NCBI RefSeq assembly: GCF_902500225.1
Contig: NZ_LR722662.1
Span: 1-64,000, forward strand
Direction of reading: 5' to 3'
Source of the DNA: Buttiauxella massiliensis
GTDB taxonomy: Bacteria > Pseudomonadota > Gammaproteobacteria > Enterobacterales > Enterobacteriaceae
Length of the DNA: 64,000 bases
Each line of letters begins with the position of its first letter. Positions within the stretch are counted from its first letter, which is position 1. The position numbers and the translations under genes are program-made. This document shows, piece by piece, positions 8,299-19,288 of the stretch. The notes under the pieces were generated by a model. That model ran no database searches and was not told the DNA's origin. It worked only from the letters and a program-made list of their open reading frames with translations.

Positions 8299-9747
8299 TT
8301 AAGCGCGGTAAACCTTCACGTTCTCAAAACCTTGCTCACGCAAATACAGCGCCTGCAAACGGCTCATCACACCACGGTCGCACCACAGCAGATAGTTTTT
8401 GCTCTGGTCCAAATCGCCGAATGCAGTGCTCAGTTTATAGAATGGCAGTGATGCCACTTCCACGCCTTCTGGCTTAAATGGCTTATCGTCTTGTTCATCG
8501 ATAGAACGAATATCCAGCAGCACGTCATTCGGGCCAAATGCATCAACGGTTTCAACTTCCGTTACCACTTCTTTGCTCTGATTGGCAATTTCACGGATAT
8601 CGATGTTGCTGGCTTCTTCAATCACGCGATCGAGGATTGAGAAGTCAAAGTTAGCTTCTTCCGCTTCAATCTTCGCCTTCACCGCTTTAACGGTTGGGCT
8701 TTTTGAAATCACACCGCAATATTCCGGCATGGTACGCGCAAAATCAGCGGTACCAATTTCACGAGCCAGATCGATGATGTGCTCTTTATCGTGAGAGATC
8801 AGCGGACGCAGAATCAGCGTATCGGAAACGTTGTCGATTAAACGCAGGTTGGTCAGCGTCTGGCTGGAAACCTGGCCCAGTGCCTCACCGGTCACCAGTG
8901 CCTGCACGCCGTAGCGTTCAGCAACACGAGAAGCTGCGCGCACAAACATACGCTTAAGCACGACGCCCATCTGGCCGTCTTCGACTTTCTCGAGGATTTC
9001 GCCAACAACAGGTTCAAAGTTGATCGCCACGAAGCGCACACGGTGGGAGCTGCCAAAGCGGTTCCACAGATAGTGAGCAACTTGTTTAACACCGATTTCG
9101 TGCGCAGCGCCACCGAGGTTAAAGAAGCAATAGTGCACGCGGCAGCCGCGACGCATCAGCATGTAGCTGGAAACCCCGGAGTCGAAACCACCGGAAATCA
9201 GCGACAGCACATCTTCTTGCGTACCAATCGGGAAGCCGCCGATGCCTTCGTAACGGCCTTTCACCAGCAGCAGGCGATCGTTTTCGATTTCCAGATTCAC
9301 GGTCACTTCTGGCTTAGTCAGTTTTACGCGCGCGGATTCAATATGCTGATTCAGGCCGCCGCCGACATAGCGTTCAACTTCAATCGAGCTAAACTCATGC
9401 TTACCACGACGTTTCACACGCACACAGAAGGTTTTGCCTTCCAGTTGCTCGCGATAAAGTTCCAGCGCCTGTTCGAAGATATTGTGCAAATCGGTAAACG
9501 GCACATCTTCAACTTCAAGAATGTGGTGAATACCGGGAATGCGGGTCAATGCTTCACGAATGGCAATACGCTGATTTTCATCTTTAGCGCGAACTTCAAT
9601 GTTGTCCCAGTGGCGTACAACCGCCAGATCTTCATCGTAGTGTTTTAAAACGTTGCGAATGTTCCCAGTGAGCATCTTAATAAAGCGTATGCGCACAGAT
9701 TGACTCTTGATTGTGATTTCCGGGAACAATTTAATGATAAACTTCAT
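8299..9747 (-). CDS. thiI: tRNA 4-thiouridine synthase / ThiS sulfurtransferase ThiI
   Basis: 482 residues, the E. coli length. It makes 4-thiouridine at tRNA position 8 and passes sulfur to ThiS for thiazole synthesis. Order of parts: N-terminal ferredoxin-like and THUMP domains (to ~165), PP-loop ATPase with SGGFDSG, then a C-terminal rhodanese domain whose persulfide cysteine is C456 in [11 protein letters not shown]. The second conserved cysteine is in MPEYCGVIS. It converges on the IclR gene and diverges from xseB. Confidence 0.97.
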   Translation of the reverse strand: MKFIIKLFPEITIKSQSVRIRFIKMLTGNIRNVLKHYDEDLAVVRHWDNIEVRAKDENQRIAIREALTRIPGIHHILEVEDVPFTDLHNIFEQALELYREQLEGKTFCVRVKRRGKHEFSSIEVERYVGGGLNQHIESARVKLTKPEVTVNLEIENDRLLLVKGRYEGIGGFPIGTQEDVLSLISGGFDSGVSSYMLMRRGCRVHYCFFNLGGAAHEIGVKQVAHYLWNRFGSSHRVRFVAINFEPVVGEILEKVEDGQMGVVLKRMFVRAASRVAERYGVQALVTGEALGQVSSQTLTNLRLIDNVSDTLILRPLISHDKEHIIDLAREIGTADFARTMPEYCGVISKSPTVKAVKAKIEAEEANFDFSILDRVIEEASNIDIREIANQSKEVVTEVETVDAFGPNDVLLDIRSIDEQDDKPFKPEGVEVASLPFYKLSTAFGDLDQSKNYLLWCDRGVMSRLQALYLREQGFENVKVYRA

Positions 9748-9949
9748 GGCGGCTTAGGTTCGATTCGTTGATGAGCCGTGCACGATGGCTATGAATCATG
9801 CGGGCTGAAAGACTTAAGAATTGCAACGGCAATAAGCGCCGCTACATCCGAGGCGCAAAAGTATATCACTAACAGCTTGCCATGGCGTTACACAAATGAC
9901 TCCGCTACCATGGTGGGGTCGCAAAAATTATTAGAGTCAGACATTCACT

Positions 9950-10192
9950 ATGCCGAAAAAAACCGAAGTCCCGGCCAGTTTTGAAACTGCGCTTGTGGAG
10001 CTTGAGCAGATTGTTACTCGTCTTGAAAGCGGAGATTTAGCGCTCGAAGAGGCGTTAAATGAATTTGAACGTGGGGTGCAGCTTGCGCGCCAGGGTCAAG
10101 TAAAACTGCAACAAGCAGAGCAACGCGTACAAATCCTGCTAAACGATAGCGAAGACGCCCCACTCAAGCCTTTTACCCCGGATATCGAGTAA
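9950..10192 (+). CDS. xseB: Exodeoxyribonuclease VII small subunit
   Basis: 80 residues, full length for XseB. It forms the helical accessory subunit of exonuclease VII (XseA is elsewhere), which degrades single-stranded DNA from both ends. The [26 protein letters not shown] stretch (residues 11-36) is the family signature, split by a conserved GDL turn. The stop codon is followed directly by the ATG of ispA, as in E. coli, so it leads the xseB-ispA-dxs-yajO operon. Confidence 0.96.
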   Translation: MPKKTEVPASFETALVELEQIVTRLESGDLALEEALNEFERGVQLARQGQVKLQQAEQRVQILLNDSEDAPLKPFTPDIE

Positions 10193-11092
10193 ATGGATTT
10201 TAACCATCAGTTGCAGGCCCACGCCGAGCGGGCCAACGATGCGCTGCTGCGTTTTCTGGCACCGCTACCGTTTCAGAACACTCCTCTGGTTGAGGCAATG
10301 CACTATGGCGCACTATTTGGTGGCAAGAGACTGCGCCCTTTCCTGGTTTATGCGACCGGGGAAATGTTCGGCATAGCGCAAGAGACGCTGGATGCACCTG
10401 CTGCGGCAATCGAATGTATCCATGCTTATTCATTGATTCATGATGATTTACCCGCCATGGACGACGACGATTTACGTCGTGGGCAACCGACTTGCCACAT
10501 TAAATTCGGTGAAGCCAGCGCCATTTTGGCCGGAGATGCCCTACAAACGCTGGCGTTCTCTATACTCAGTGATGCCCCGATGCACGGCGTTGCTATTGCT
10601 GACCGACTGGCAATGGTGAAAGAGCTGGCACATGCCAGCGGTGTTGCGGGCATGTGCGGTGGGCAAGCGTTAGATCTGGAAGCCGAAGGCAAGCATGTCG
10701 ATTTGCAAAGCCTTGAGCGTATTCATCGCCACAAAACCGGCGCGTTAATTCGTGCGGCGGTTCGCCTGGGCGCATTGAGTGCCGGGGATGCAGGCCGTAA
10801 CGCCCTGCCATTGCTTGACCGTTATGCGGAAAGCATCGGCCTGGCGTTTCAGGTTCAGGACGATATTCTCGATGTCATCGGCGATACCGCGACACTGGGT
10901 AAACGCCAGGGCGCTGACCAACAGTTGGGTAAAAGTACTTATCCGGCCTTGTTGGGGCTTGAAAATGCCAAAGCTAAAGCTTGGGATCTCTACCAGGATT
11001 CTCTCCGGGCGTTGGAAGGCCTGGCTCACCAGTCTTTAGACACTACCGCACTGGAAGCGTTAGCGAGCTATATAATCCAACGTGATAAATAA
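10193..11092 (+). CDS. ispA: Farnesyl diphosphate synthase (geranyltranstransferase)
   Basis: 299 residues. Condenses IPP with DMAPP and GPP to farnesyl diphosphate. Both aspartate-rich motifs are present: DDLPAMDDDD near residue 84-93 (first Asp-rich motif) and QVQDDILDV near residue 222 (second). Lies directly after xseB with no gap and 71 bp before dxs, linking precursor supply and chain extension in one operon. Confidence 0.97.
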   Translation: MDFNHQLQAHAERANDALLRFLAPLPFQNTPLVEAMHYGALFGGKRLRPFLVYATGEMFGIAQETLDAPAAAIECIHAYSLIHDDLPAMDDDDLRRGQPTCHIKFGEASAILAGDALQTLAFSILSDAPMHGVAIADRLAMVKELAHASGVAGMCGGQALDLEAEGKHVDLQSLERIHRHKTGALIRAAVRLGALSAGDAGRNALPLLDRYAESIGLAFQVQDDILDVIGDTATLGKRQGADQQLGKSTYPALLGLENAKAKAWDLYQDSLRALEGLAHQSLDTTALEALASYIIQRDK

Positions 11093-11163
11093 TTATTAAC
11101 TTACCCTTTGGCATTCGGGCGCAGGCTTGAAGGATGAAGAGTAAACACCACGATGAGTTTCTA

Positions 11164-13026
11164 ATGAGTTTTGATATTGCCAAATACCCGACCCTCGCAC
11201 TGGTGGAATCAGCCCCTGAGCTACGCCTGTTGCCAAAAGATAGCTTACCGAAACTGTGTGACGAGCTGCGTCGTTACCTGCTCGATAGCGTAAGCCGTTC
11301 CAGTGGGCACTTTGCCTCTGGCCTTGGCACGGTCGAACTGACCGTAGCGCTTCACTACGTGTACAACACTCCGTTCGACCAGTTAATCTGGGATGTCGGT
11401 CATCAGGCTTATCCGCATAAAATCATTACGGGTCGTCGTGACAAAATTGGCACTATCCGCCAGAAAGGTGGTTTGCATCCGTTCCCGTGGCGCGCCGAAA
11501 GCGAATATGACGTATTGAGCGTGGGGCACTCTTCAACCTCAATCAGCGCAGGAATTGGTATTGCCGTTGCCGCAGGAAAAGAAGGCAAAGACCGCCGCAC
11601 AGTTTGTGTGATTGGCGATGGCGCAATCACTGCGGGTATGGCGTTTGAAGCGATGAACCATGCCGGTGATATTCGCCCGAACATGTTGGTGATTCTTAAC
11701 GACAACGAAATGTCGATTTCCGAGAACGTCGGCGCGCTGAACAACCACCTGGCGCAACTGCTTTCCGGCAAACTCTATTCCTCGCTGCGTGAAGGTGGCA
11801 AGAAAGTTTTCTCCGGCGTACCGCCGATTAAAGAACTGCTCAAACGTACCGAAGAACACCTGAAAGGCATGGTGGTTCCAGGAACGCTGTTTGAAGAACT
11901 CGGCTTTAACTACATTGGCCCGGTCGACGGGCACGATGTGGTCGGGCTTGTGAACACGCTCAAAAACATGCGCGACCTGAACGGCCCGCAATTCCTGCAC
12001 ATCATGACCAAAAAAGGTCGTGGTTATGCGCCTGCGGAAAAAGACCCGATCAGCTTCCATGCGGTGCCTAAATTTGACCCGCAAAGCGGCACGCTACCGA
12101 AAGCGTCTGGCGGCCTGCCGAGCTATTCGAAAATCTTCGGTAACTGGCTGTGTGAAACCGCCGCGCATGACGACAAGCTGATGGCGGTCACGCCAGCGAT
12201 GCGTGAAGGTTCGGGTATGGTGGAGTTTTCACGCCAGTATCCGTCACAATATTTTGATGTCGCAATCGCCGAGCAACACGCCGTCACGTTCGCCGCAGGC
12301 CTGGCGATTGGCGGTTATAAGCCAGTGGTCGCGATTTATTCGACCTTCCTGCAACGCGCTTACGACCAGGTGATTCACGACGTCGCTATCCAGAAACTAC
12401 CGGTGTTATTTGCTATCGACCGCGCAGGCATCGTCGGCGCTGACGGGCAAACTCACCAGGGTGCGTTTGATATCTCCTTCCTGCGCTGCATTCCAGAAAT
12501 GGTCATCATGACACCAAGTGATGAAAACGAATGCCGCCAGATGCTGCATACCGGCTATCACTACAACGATGGCCCATCTGCTGTGCGTTATCCGCGTGGC
12601 AACGGCACAGGAGCTGAGTTGCAGCCGCTGGAATCCTTGCCAATCGGTAAAGGCGTGAAGAAACGTGAAGGTGAAAAAATCGCCCTGCTGAACTTCGGCA
12701 CTTTGTTGCCAGAAGCTGAAGCGGTTGCGCAATCACTAAATGCAACGCTCGTCGATATGCGTTTTGTGAAACCGCTGGATGAAGCACTGATTCTTGAACT
12801 GGCCGCCAGCCACGAATCATTAGTGACTATTGAAGAGAATGCCATTATCGGTGGTGCAGGTAGCGGCGTGAATGAAGTGCTGATGGCAAACCGTAAAGTG
12901 GTTCCGGTTCTCAATCTCGGTCTGCCGGATTACTTTATCCCGCAGGGCACCCAGGAAGAAGCGCGTGCGGCTATCGGCCTGGATGCTCCAGGCATAGAAG
13001 CGAAGATTCGCGACTGGCTTAAATAA
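11164..13026 (+). CDS. dxs: 1-deoxy-D-xylulose-5-phosphate synthase
   Basis: 620 residues, as in E. coli. TPP-dependent condensation of pyruvate and glyceraldehyde-3-phosphate, the first step of the MEP isoprenoid pathway, also feeding thiamine and pyridoxal synthesis. The TPP/Mg motif [18 protein letters not shown]...LNDNEMSIS is intact, as is the transketolase pyrimidine-domain motif [14 protein letters not shown]. The ATG at 11164 gives the E. coli N-terminus ([13 protein letters not shown]); an in-frame ATG ten codons earlier has no homology support. Confidence 0.97.
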   Translation: MSFDIAKYPTLALVESAPELRLLPKDSLPKLCDELRRYLLDSVSRSSGHFASGLGTVELTVALHYVYNTPFDQLIWDVGHQAYPHKIITGRRDKIGTIRQKGGLHPFPWRAESEYDVLSVGHSSTSISAGIGIAVAAGKEGKDRRTVCVIGDGAITAGMAFEAMNHAGDIRPNMLVILNDNEMSISENVGALNNHLAQLLSGKLYSSLREGGKKVFSGVPPIKELLKRTEEHLKGMVVPGTLFEELGFNYIGPVDGHDVVGLVNTLKNMRDLNGPQFLHIMTKKGRGYAPAEKDPISFHAVPKFDPQSGTLPKASGGLPSYSKIFGNWLCETAAHDDKLMAVTPAMREGSGMVEFSRQYPSQYFDVAIAEQHAVTFAAGLAIGGYKPVVAIYSTFLQRAYDQVIHDVAIQKLPVLFAIDRAGIVGADGQTHQGAFDISFLRCIPEMVIMTPSDENECRQMLHTGYHYNDGPSAVRYPRGNGTGAELQPLESLPIGKGVKKREGEKIALLNFGTLLPEAEAVAQSLNATLVDMRFVKPLDEALILELAASHESLVTIEENAIIGGAGSGVNEVLMANRKVVPVLNLGLPDYFIPQGTQEEARAAIGLDAPGIEAKIRDWLK

Positions 13027-13080
13027 TCCCCTGCTCCACTCCTGCTATGCTTAAAGAACCTGAATAGCCGGAGTGGAAGC

Positions 13081-14055
13081 ATGCAATACAACACGTTAGG
13101 AAAAACAGACCTCAAGGTTTCCCGTCTTTGCCTGGGTTGTATGACCTTTGGTGAGCCAGACCGTGGCAATCACGCCTGGACGCTTCCCGAAGAGAGCAGC
13201 CGCCTCATCATCAAACACGCCATCGATAACGGCATTAATTTCTTTGATACCGCCAATAGCTATTCCGACGGTAGCAGCGAAGAGATTGTCGGGCGCGCTC
13301 TTAAAGATTTCATGCGTCGCGAAGATGTGGTTCTCGCCACCAAAGTCTATTTCCCGGTGGGTGATCTAACCGAAGGTCTTTCCCGTGCGCAGATACTGCG
13401 TTCAATCGACGACAGCCTGCGCCGCCTCGGAACCGATTACGTCGATCTCCTACAAATCCACCGCTGGGACTACAACACGCCCATTGAAGAGACGCTTGAA
13501 GCGCTCAATGACGTGGTGAAAGCGGGTAAGGCGCGTTATATCGGTGCGTCGTCGATGCACTGTTCGCAACTCGCACAGGCGCTGGCCTTGCAGGATCAAC
13601 ACGGCTGGGCGCGTTTCGCTACCATGCAGGATCACTACAATCTGATCTATCGTGAAGAAGAGCTGGATATGCTGCCGCTATGCTACGAGCAAGGGATCGC
13701 AGTGATCCCGTGGAGCCCACTGGCGCGAGGCAAACTCACCCGTCCCTGGGGCGATACTACCGCACGTTCAGTATCCGATGAAGTGGGTAAAAACCTGTAC
13801 GACGGCAGTAAAGACAACGATGCGATGATTGCCGAACGACTGGCAAATGTGGCTGACGATAAAGGCGTGTCGCGGGCGCAAGTTGCGCTGGCGTGGCTAC
13901 TGAGTAAACCGGGCATTGCAGCACCGATTATTGGCGTTTCTCGTGAGCATCAACTGGATGATTTGCTTGGCGCGGTAGATTTAACGCTGAAGCCGGAAGA
14001 GATTGCCGAGCTGGAAACGGTTTATCAGCCGCATGAAAGGGCTGGATTTAAGTAA
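13081..14055 (+). CDS. yajO: Aldo/keto reductase YajO (1-deoxyxylulose-5-phosphate synthase activity)
   Basis: 324-residue aldo-keto reductase with a TIM-barrel fold. Catalytic residues are recognisable: FFDTANSYSDG (Asp and Tyr), ATKVYF (Lys) and QIHRWD (His). E. coli YajO has been reported to form DXP from ribulose-5-phosphate, which fits its place 54 bp after dxs. Very close to the E. coli protein along its length. Confidence 0.94.
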   Translation: MQYNTLGKTDLKVSRLCLGCMTFGEPDRGNHAWTLPEESSRLIIKHAIDNGINFFDTANSYSDGSSEEIVGRALKDFMRREDVVLATKVYFPVGDLTEGLSRAQILRSIDDSLRRLGTDYVDLLQIHRWDYNTPIEETLEALNDVVKAGKARYIGASSMHCSQLAQALALQDQHGWARFATMQDHYNLIYREEELDMLPLCYEQGIAVIPWSPLARGKLTRPWGDTTARSVSDEVGKNLYDGSKDNDAMIAERLANVADDKGVSRAQVALAWLLSKPGIAAPIIGVSREHQLDDLLGAVDLTLKPEEIAELETVYQPHERAGFK

Positions 14056-14057
14056 AA

Positions 14058-14091
14058 AAATGGGCGGGTAACAGTAGTTATCCGCCCATTT
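14058..14091 (-). terminator. Rho-independent terminator between yajO and pgpA
   Basis: Stem AAATGGGCGG / CCGCCCATTT with an inner GTAA/TTAT extension. Read on the minus strand it runs into seven T residues, so it mainly ends the nrdR-to-pgpA direction; it may also serve yajO. Confidence 0.75.
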
Positions 14092-14095
14092 CACA

Positions 14096-14611
14096 TCAGA
14101 ACAACCCAATCGGCCAGTGGTGCCCAATCAGGTAAATAATCCCCGCGGAGAAAACGCCCGCGACAATATCATCCACCATAATCCCCATTCCGCCGTGAAC
14201 GTTACGGTCGAACCAACGGATTGGCCATGGTTTCCAGATATCGAGAATACGGAACACCACAAACCCTGCGGCTACCCAGCGCCAGTCGTTGATGGGCAGC
14301 GCCATCAGCGTAATCCACATGCCGATGAACTCATCCCACACGATACTGCCGTGGTCATGAACGCCCATGTCGCGTGCGGTCTGGTGGCAAAGATAAACGC
14401 CGATACAAATACCGAGCATAATGACCATGGAGTAAACCTGCCACGGCAGGAAGGTCATCAGGTACCAGAACGGGATCGCTGCAAGCGACCCCGCCGTTCC
14501 CGGCATAATCGGGCTTAAGCCACTACCAAAACCGGTAGCCAGTAAATGCCAGGGATTGCTGAGCTTGAGACGGCTTTTTGCCACATCTTTAGAGCGACGC
14601 AAAGTGGTCAT
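14096..14611 (-). CDS. pgpA: Phosphatidylglycerophosphatase A
   Basis: 171-residue inner-membrane phosphatase removing phosphate from phosphatidylglycerophosphate to give phosphatidylglycerol. Family motifs [16 protein letters not shown] and VWDEFIGMW are present, with several hydrophobic helices. Its start lies inside the end of thiL (23-bp overlap), a coupled pair as in E. coli. Confidence 0.95.
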   Translation of the reverse strand: MTTLRRSKDVAKSRLKLSNPWHLLATGFGSGLSPIMPGTAGSLAAIPFWYLMTFLPWQVYSMVIMLGICIGVYLCHQTARDMGVHDHGSIVWDEFIGMWITLMALPINDWRWVAAGFVVFRILDIWKPWPIRWFDRNVHGGMGIMVDDIVAGVFSAGIIYLIGHHWPIGLF

Positions 14612-15566
14612 ATCCTTTTAAGTTCAACGTTACAGGTTTGCCGTTCTGCAAGAATTGTAGCCCTTCGGACTCAGGCCCAACCTGGCCGATGCAAGTAAAT
14701 GGAATCCCAAGATTGCCAATGGCAACATCCAGCGCACCACGGTTAAGTTCCGGCACGGTAAAGCACAGCTCGTAATCTTCACCGCCAGAAAGCGCCCATT
14801 GCAGGGCCTGCTCGGCGCTGACGTTTGCTTTTACGGCGTCCGAATATGGCAGAGTGTCGAGATCGATACGCGCTCCGCATTCGCTGGCTTTAAGGATATG
14901 ACCCAAATCGGAAATTAGCCCGTCTGAAAGATCAATCGCGCTGCTCGCTAAATCACGTAATGCCTGACCATGAAGGATTCGCGGCGTCGGTCGCAAATGG
15001 CGTTTTTTCAGATACGCAGATTGCGTAGCATCTTTAACGGCTAAACGATCCTGCAAAATAGCCAGACCTGCCGCGCTATCGCCAGGTGTGCCGGTGACAT
15101 AAATCCAGTCGCCAGGGCGCGCTCCGCTACGTTTAAGCGCACGCCCCACCGGCACCAGGCCGTGGATACCCAGCGTCATCGCGAGCGGACCACGGGTGGT
15201 ATCACCGCCGATGAGCTGCATATCGTAGTATTCGAGTTGTTCAAACAGACTATCGCTGAAGGCTTCAAGCCAGCTTTCATCGACTTCAGGAAGGGTAATA
15301 GCCAGCGTCAGCCAGGCCGGATCGGCGCCCATAGCAGCCAAATCGCTTAGATTAACCGCCAGAGCTTTGTAGCCCAAATCGCGAGGATCGATATCCGGCA
15401 GGAAGTGGATACCTGAGACAAGCGTATCGGTGCTTATCGCTAAAAGTTGCTTCTCGGCTACCGTCAGCAATGCACAATCATCGCCGATTCCGGTTTCCAC
15501 ATCGCGACGGGAACTGCTTACGCGATCAAAATAACGGGCAATTAAGGAAAACTCACCGCATGCCAT
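14589..15566 (-). CDS. thiL: Thiamine-monophosphate kinase
   Basis: 325 residues; phosphorylates thiamine monophosphate to the active diphosphate. The AIR synthase/PurM-like fold is indicated by the metal-binding GIGDDCALL near the N-terminus, [12 protein letters not shown] and the GGEDYEL motif. It is followed by pgpA with overlap. Upstream, 168 bp separate it from nusB, holding a strong terminator and a palindromic repeat, so transcription here may start separately from nusB. Confidence 0.96.
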   Translation of the reverse strand: MACGEFSLIARYFDRVSSSRRDVETGIGDDCALLTVAEKQLLAISTDTLVSGIHFLPDIDPRDLGYKALAVNLSDLAAMGADPAWLTLAITLPEVDESWLEAFSDSLFEQLEYYDMQLIGGDTTRGPLAMTLGIHGLVPVGRALKRSGARPGDWIYVTGTPGDSAAGLAILQDRLAVKDATQSAYLKKRHLRPTPRILHGQALRDLASSAIDLSDGLISDLGHILKASECGARIDLDTLPYSDAVKANVSAEQALQWALSGGEDYELCFTVPELNRGALDVAIGNLGIPFTCIGQVGPESEGLQFLQNGKPVTLNLKGYDHFASL

Positions 15567-15582
15567 TCGTTACGCCTCTGAA

Positions 15583-15644
15583 TATACCCGTCATTCTGCA
15601 AGCTGCGGGGTTGTTCGCTGCAACTCGAATACTAACGGATATAG
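15583..15644. repeat. ~61-bp palindromic intergenic repeat, copy 1
   Basis: Read on the minus strand this copy contains TATTCGAGTTGCAG ... CAGCTTGCAGAATGACGGGTA, which aligns end to end with the element at 44985-45045 (ATTCGAGTTGCAG ... GCAACTTGAAGTGTGAAGGGTA). Both are imperfect inverted repeats of the same length in intergenic space. It resembles a short palindrome family that I recall from other Enterobacterales genomes; I cannot name it with certainty. Confidence 0.7.
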
Positions 15645-15647
15645 AAT

Positions 15648-15728
15648 AAAAAAAGGCCGGGTATTCAATATTCTTTAGGCTACAGCGTTGTTAGCTGTAG
15701 CTCAAAAACTCATGAATAATCACCGGCC
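15648..15728 (-). terminator. Long stem-loop terminator after nusB
   Basis: On the minus strand, just past the nusB stop, GGCCGG pairs with CCGGCC across about 70 bases and is followed by seven T residues. Inside it a perfect 8-bp hairpin GCTACAGC / GCTGTAGC lies at 15679-15701, and TATTCA/TGAATA arms extend the outer stem. The compound shape is longer than a plain terminator. Confidence 0.65.
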
Positions 15729-15734
15729 AGAAGA

Positions 15735-16154
15735 TTACTTTTTGCGGGGACGAATCTGTGGAGCAGCCTTATCAAGCACACCATTTACGAACTTGTGGCT
15801 GTCTTCGGCACCGAAGGTTTTCGCAAGATCGATGGCTTCGTTGATTGCCACTTTGTATGGCACGTCATCACGTTTAGACAGTTCAAACAGTGCGATACGC
15901 AGGACCGCTTTTTCTACCTGGCCCAACTCTTCGAGTTGACGGGACAGGTAAGGCTTCATGAGCCCATCCAGATACGCGCTGTTAGTAGCCACCCCGATCA
16001 ACAGCTCGCGGAAGTAGACAACGTCAACGTCTTTGACGTCCTGTTCCGCCAGGAACTGGTATTCGACATCAGCGATGTCATTTCGAGATAACTGCCAGGA
16101 GTATAGCGCCTGAACGGCACACTCACGGGCACGGCGACGAGCAGCAGGTTTCAC
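15735..16154 (-). CDS. nusB: Transcription antitermination factor NusB
   Basis: 139 residues, E. coli length and nearly identical. All-helical protein that with NusE (S10) binds boxA RNA in rRNA leaders. The N-terminus [21 protein letters not shown] carries the Arg-rich RNA-contacting helix. Follows ribE by 20 bp; probably one transcript from nrdR or ribD through nusB, ending at the stem-loop at 15648-15728. Confidence 0.97.
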   Translation of the reverse strand: MKPAARRRARECAVQALYSWQLSRNDIADVEYQFLAEQDVKDVDVVYFRELLIGVATNSAYLDGLMKPYLSRQLEELGQVEKAVLRIALFELSKRDDVPYKVAINEAIDLAKTFGAEDSHKFVNGVLDKAAPQIRPRKK

Positions 16155-16174
16155 AGATTTCCCCTTACAAAAAA

Positions 16175-16645
16175 TCAGGCCTTGATGGCTTTCAATACAT
16201 TAATCATTTCAAGCGCGGTCAGTGCAGCTTCTGCACCCTTGTTACCGGCTTTTGTGCCAGCGCGTTCGATGGCTTGTTCAATACTTTCGGTGGTCAGCAC
16301 GCCAAAGGCGACTGGAATACCACTTTCCTGCGCAACATGTGCCAGGCCATTGCTGGCACCACCAGCAACATATTCAAAGTGAGCTGTGCCGCCACGGATA
16401 ACCGTACCCAGCGCAATCACCGCGTCATAATTACCGGTTTTCGCCAGTGCATCTGCCGCCAGTGGCAACTCATAAGCACCCGGAACCCAGACCACGGTGA
16501 TATTTTCATCCTTAACCTGGCCGATACGTTTCAGGGCGTCAAGCGCACCATCCAGCAGGCTGTCATTGATGAAGTTGTTAAAACGCGCGATGGTGATGGC
16601 GACGCGAGCGTCTGGAGTAGCAACGGCTGCTTCAATGATGTTCAT
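16175..16645 (-). CDS. ribE: 6,7-dimethyl-8-ribityllumazine synthase
   Basis: 156 residues (also called RibH). Condenses the pyrimidine and dihydroxybutanone phosphate precursors in riboflavin synthesis; assembles as an icosahedral 60-mer in E. coli. Motifs seen: [37 protein letters not shown] (with the catalytic His in the latter). It lies 79 bp downstream of ribD. Confidence 0.97.
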   Translation of the reverse strand: MNIIEAAVATPDARVAITIARFNNFINDSLLDGALDALKRIGQVKDENITVVWVPGAYELPLAADALAKTGNYDAVIALGTVIRGGTAHFEYVAGGASNGLAHVAQESGIPVAFGVLTTESIEQAIERAGTKAGNKGAEAALTALEMINVLKAIKA

Positions 16646-16724
16646 ATTCTTCCTTTACGGTTCTGTTTAGCCCCGTTAGGGGGGCGGATTTTATCATAAA
16701 CTTTTCGTGCCCGCTTACGTTTTA

Positions 16725-17845
16725 CTAGCGACTGTATCGCGGCGTCAAATGCAGGCACAAATCAGGGCCGACCTGGCGGACTTCACTAAAGCTAAATTCT
16801 GGCGCATCGGCTAATTTTTCAAGCCCTGGCAGGTTACATAAGCCACGTGCGTCGTTACCTAATAATTTCGGCGCTACATACACAATCAACTCATCAACCA
16901 GACCGGCTTGAAGTAATGCCCCACCAAGTGTTGCGCCCGCTTCCACCCAAATGGAATTCACCTGGCGTTTGCCCAGTAACATCATCATGACGACCAAATC
17001 GAGATGACCGTTATGCTCTGGCACGATAAATTGCTCAACACCATCAGGCCATATTTGCTCATCCGCTTTACAACGTGCAAGCCAGGTTTCACCTGCCTGA
17101 GCGACAATTTTGTGTTGCGGCGTCACGAGATTTTCACGATCGAGAATAATGCGCGTTGGCTGGCGTAAGTTTTCTTCGGCGTAAACTGCCTGAGTCGCGC
17201 TGTCTAATTCATTCCAACGCACAGTTAAAGACGGATCGTCAGCCAACACCGTTGCACTGCTGCTTAGAATCGATGCACTTTGCGCACGCAAGCGCTGCAC
17301 ATCACGGCGTGACGCAGGGGAAGTGATCCACTGACTTTCACCACATGCCATTGCGGTGCGTCCGTCCAGCGACGCGCCGAGTTTAAGTTGGATATATGGA
17401 AAGCCAGTGCGCATACGTTTCAGGAAGCCACGATTAATTACCTCAGCCTCGTTCATCATCAAACCATGGCTGACTTCAATGCCAGCTTCTTTCAGGCGAT
17501 ACAAACCACGCCCGGCAACTTGTGGATTCGGGTCTTGCATCGCGGCAACCACACGCGAAACACCAGCCGCAATTAACGCATCGCAGCATGGAGGTGTGCG
17601 ACCGTGGTGACTGCAAGGCTCCAGCGTGACATACGCTGTTGCACCTTGTGCTTTGTCACCCGCCATCCGCAATGCGTGAACTTCTGCATGAGGTTCGCCG
17701 GCACGAAAATGGAAACCTTCACCGACGATTTCGCCATCTTTGGCGATCACGCAACCGACATTTGGGTTCGGCATGGTCGTAAAACGGCCACGCTTTGCCA
17801 ATTGCAACGCGCGAGCCATAAACTTTTCATCAAGCGACATCAGCA

Positions 17846-17846
<1 letters not shown>
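16725..17846 (-). CDS. ribD: Bifunctional riboflavin deaminase/reductase RibD
   Basis: 373 residues. N-terminal cytidine-deaminase-type domain with the zinc ligands in HAEVHAL and PCSHHGRTPPCC (near residues 53-87), C-terminal NADPH-dependent reductase domain from about 150. It performs the second and third steps of riboflavin synthesis. The ATG shares one base with the nrdR stop codon (TAATG), indicating translational coupling. A second ATG two codons in (17840) is possible. Slightly longer at the C-terminus than E. coli RibD (367). Confidence 0.95.
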
Positions 17847-18331
<485 letters not shown>

Positions 18332-18446
18332 TTACCGCGAAGTAGCGGGAGTACAAAGGTAACGCCACATCATCCCAACAAATATGACTTTTCATGAGCG
18401 ACAAGCTACGCTTAAAACAGGACAGAACTTCAAGGAAAAATTAGAT

Positions 18447-19007
18447 ATGACAAAGAGTTACCTAAGAATCCTCCTGGTTACCAGCCTGGTGAGTCTCAGC
18501 GCCTGTGCCCAACAAACTGAAGTGCGCCAAATGAAGAGTGAAGTAGGCTCATTGAATAAAGAAATGACAAAGCTCACTGACCAGACAATCAAGTTGACGC
18601 AACAAAATGCGCTGAATGCGAAATCAACGACTGGCGTCTACTTGTTACCAGGTTCTAAAACCCCGGCACGCCTGAATAGTCAGTTAGGCAATTTGCAAAT
18701 GTCACTGAGCAGCATGACTCCAGAAGCAAATGGCACCCGCGCGATGCTCGTTATCAAAGGCGAGTCTCACGATCCTCTGCCCGCTTTTACCGGCAAGGTA
18801 GAATGGGGACAAATTCAGGGCTCCACGGATAACTACCAGGAAGTGAACCTCCAGTCGCAGCAATTCAGTGCGCCAGCTAGCGTGTTAGCACCGAGCGATG
18901 TCAGTATCCCATTGTTGCTTTCAGGTCTTTCGCCGGAACAATTAGGTTTTGTGAGAATTCACGATATACAACCAGTCGACCCTTCTCAGGCACTACCAGC
19001 CCAATAA
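18447..19007 (+). CDS. yajI: Lipoprotein YajI (DUF3251 family)
   Basis: 186 residues. Type II signal peptide with lipobox LSAC and acylated C20. A short coiled-coil-like region follows (QMKSEVGSLNKEMTKLTDQTIKLTQQN, about 25-50) and then the DUF3251 domain ending in GFVRIHDIQPVDP. The function is not known. ATG 18447 is chosen for its AAGGA and because it places the signal peptide at the very N-terminus; an upstream in-frame ATG at 18384 does not. Confidence 0.92.
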   Translation: MTKSYLRILLVTSLVSLSACAQQTEVRQMKSEVGSLNKEMTKLTDQTIKLTQQNALNAKSTTGVYLLPGSKTPARLNSQLGNLQMSLSSMTPEANGTRAMLVIKGESHDPLPAFTGKVEWGQIQGSTDNYQEVNLQSQQFSAPASVLAPSDVSIPLLLSGLSPEQLGFVRIHDIQPVDPSQALPAQ

Positions 19008-19118
19008 TTGATAATTGCCTTCGCGCTTGCGGGGGTAACCCTCAGTAACATCTGCGTTTTTTGTTACAACTAAACAAATGAAACACGATCAGCGCCTTTC
19101 ACTTCAGTGAATAAATCT

Positions 19119-19134
19119 AGTGATCTTAATCACA
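19119..19134 (+). promoter_or_regulatory. CRP binding site upstream of tsx
   Basis: AGTGATCTTAATCACA matches the CRP consensus TGTGATCTAGATCACA at 14 of 16 positions, with the TCACA half perfect. E. coli tsx is known to be CRP-activated with CytR, so the position upstream of tsx fits. Confidence 0.75.
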
Positions 19135-19282
19135 TATATCTGTAACAGCGGACCAGCTATTTGCTTAAATTTCAGAAGCAGGTAGAATCTCGCCCGTTTT
19201 TAATGTGCGCAATTGAGAACGCAATCGATTACGTACTTAACGATAATGTGAAATGAAACATATTTTTGTGAGCAGGGATTTC

Positions 19283-19288
19283 TATAAT
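19283..19288 (+). promoter_or_regulatory. Candidate -10 hexamer for tsx
   Basis: Exact TATAAT within TTTCTATAATAGG, about 100 bp upstream of the tsx ATG. No convincing -35 lies 17 bp upstream, as expected for an activator-dependent promoter, but this is inference. Confidence 0.4.

Noticed and set aside
10200-10433. Minus-strand frame opposite ispA
   Set aside because: Shadow of ispA; no support.
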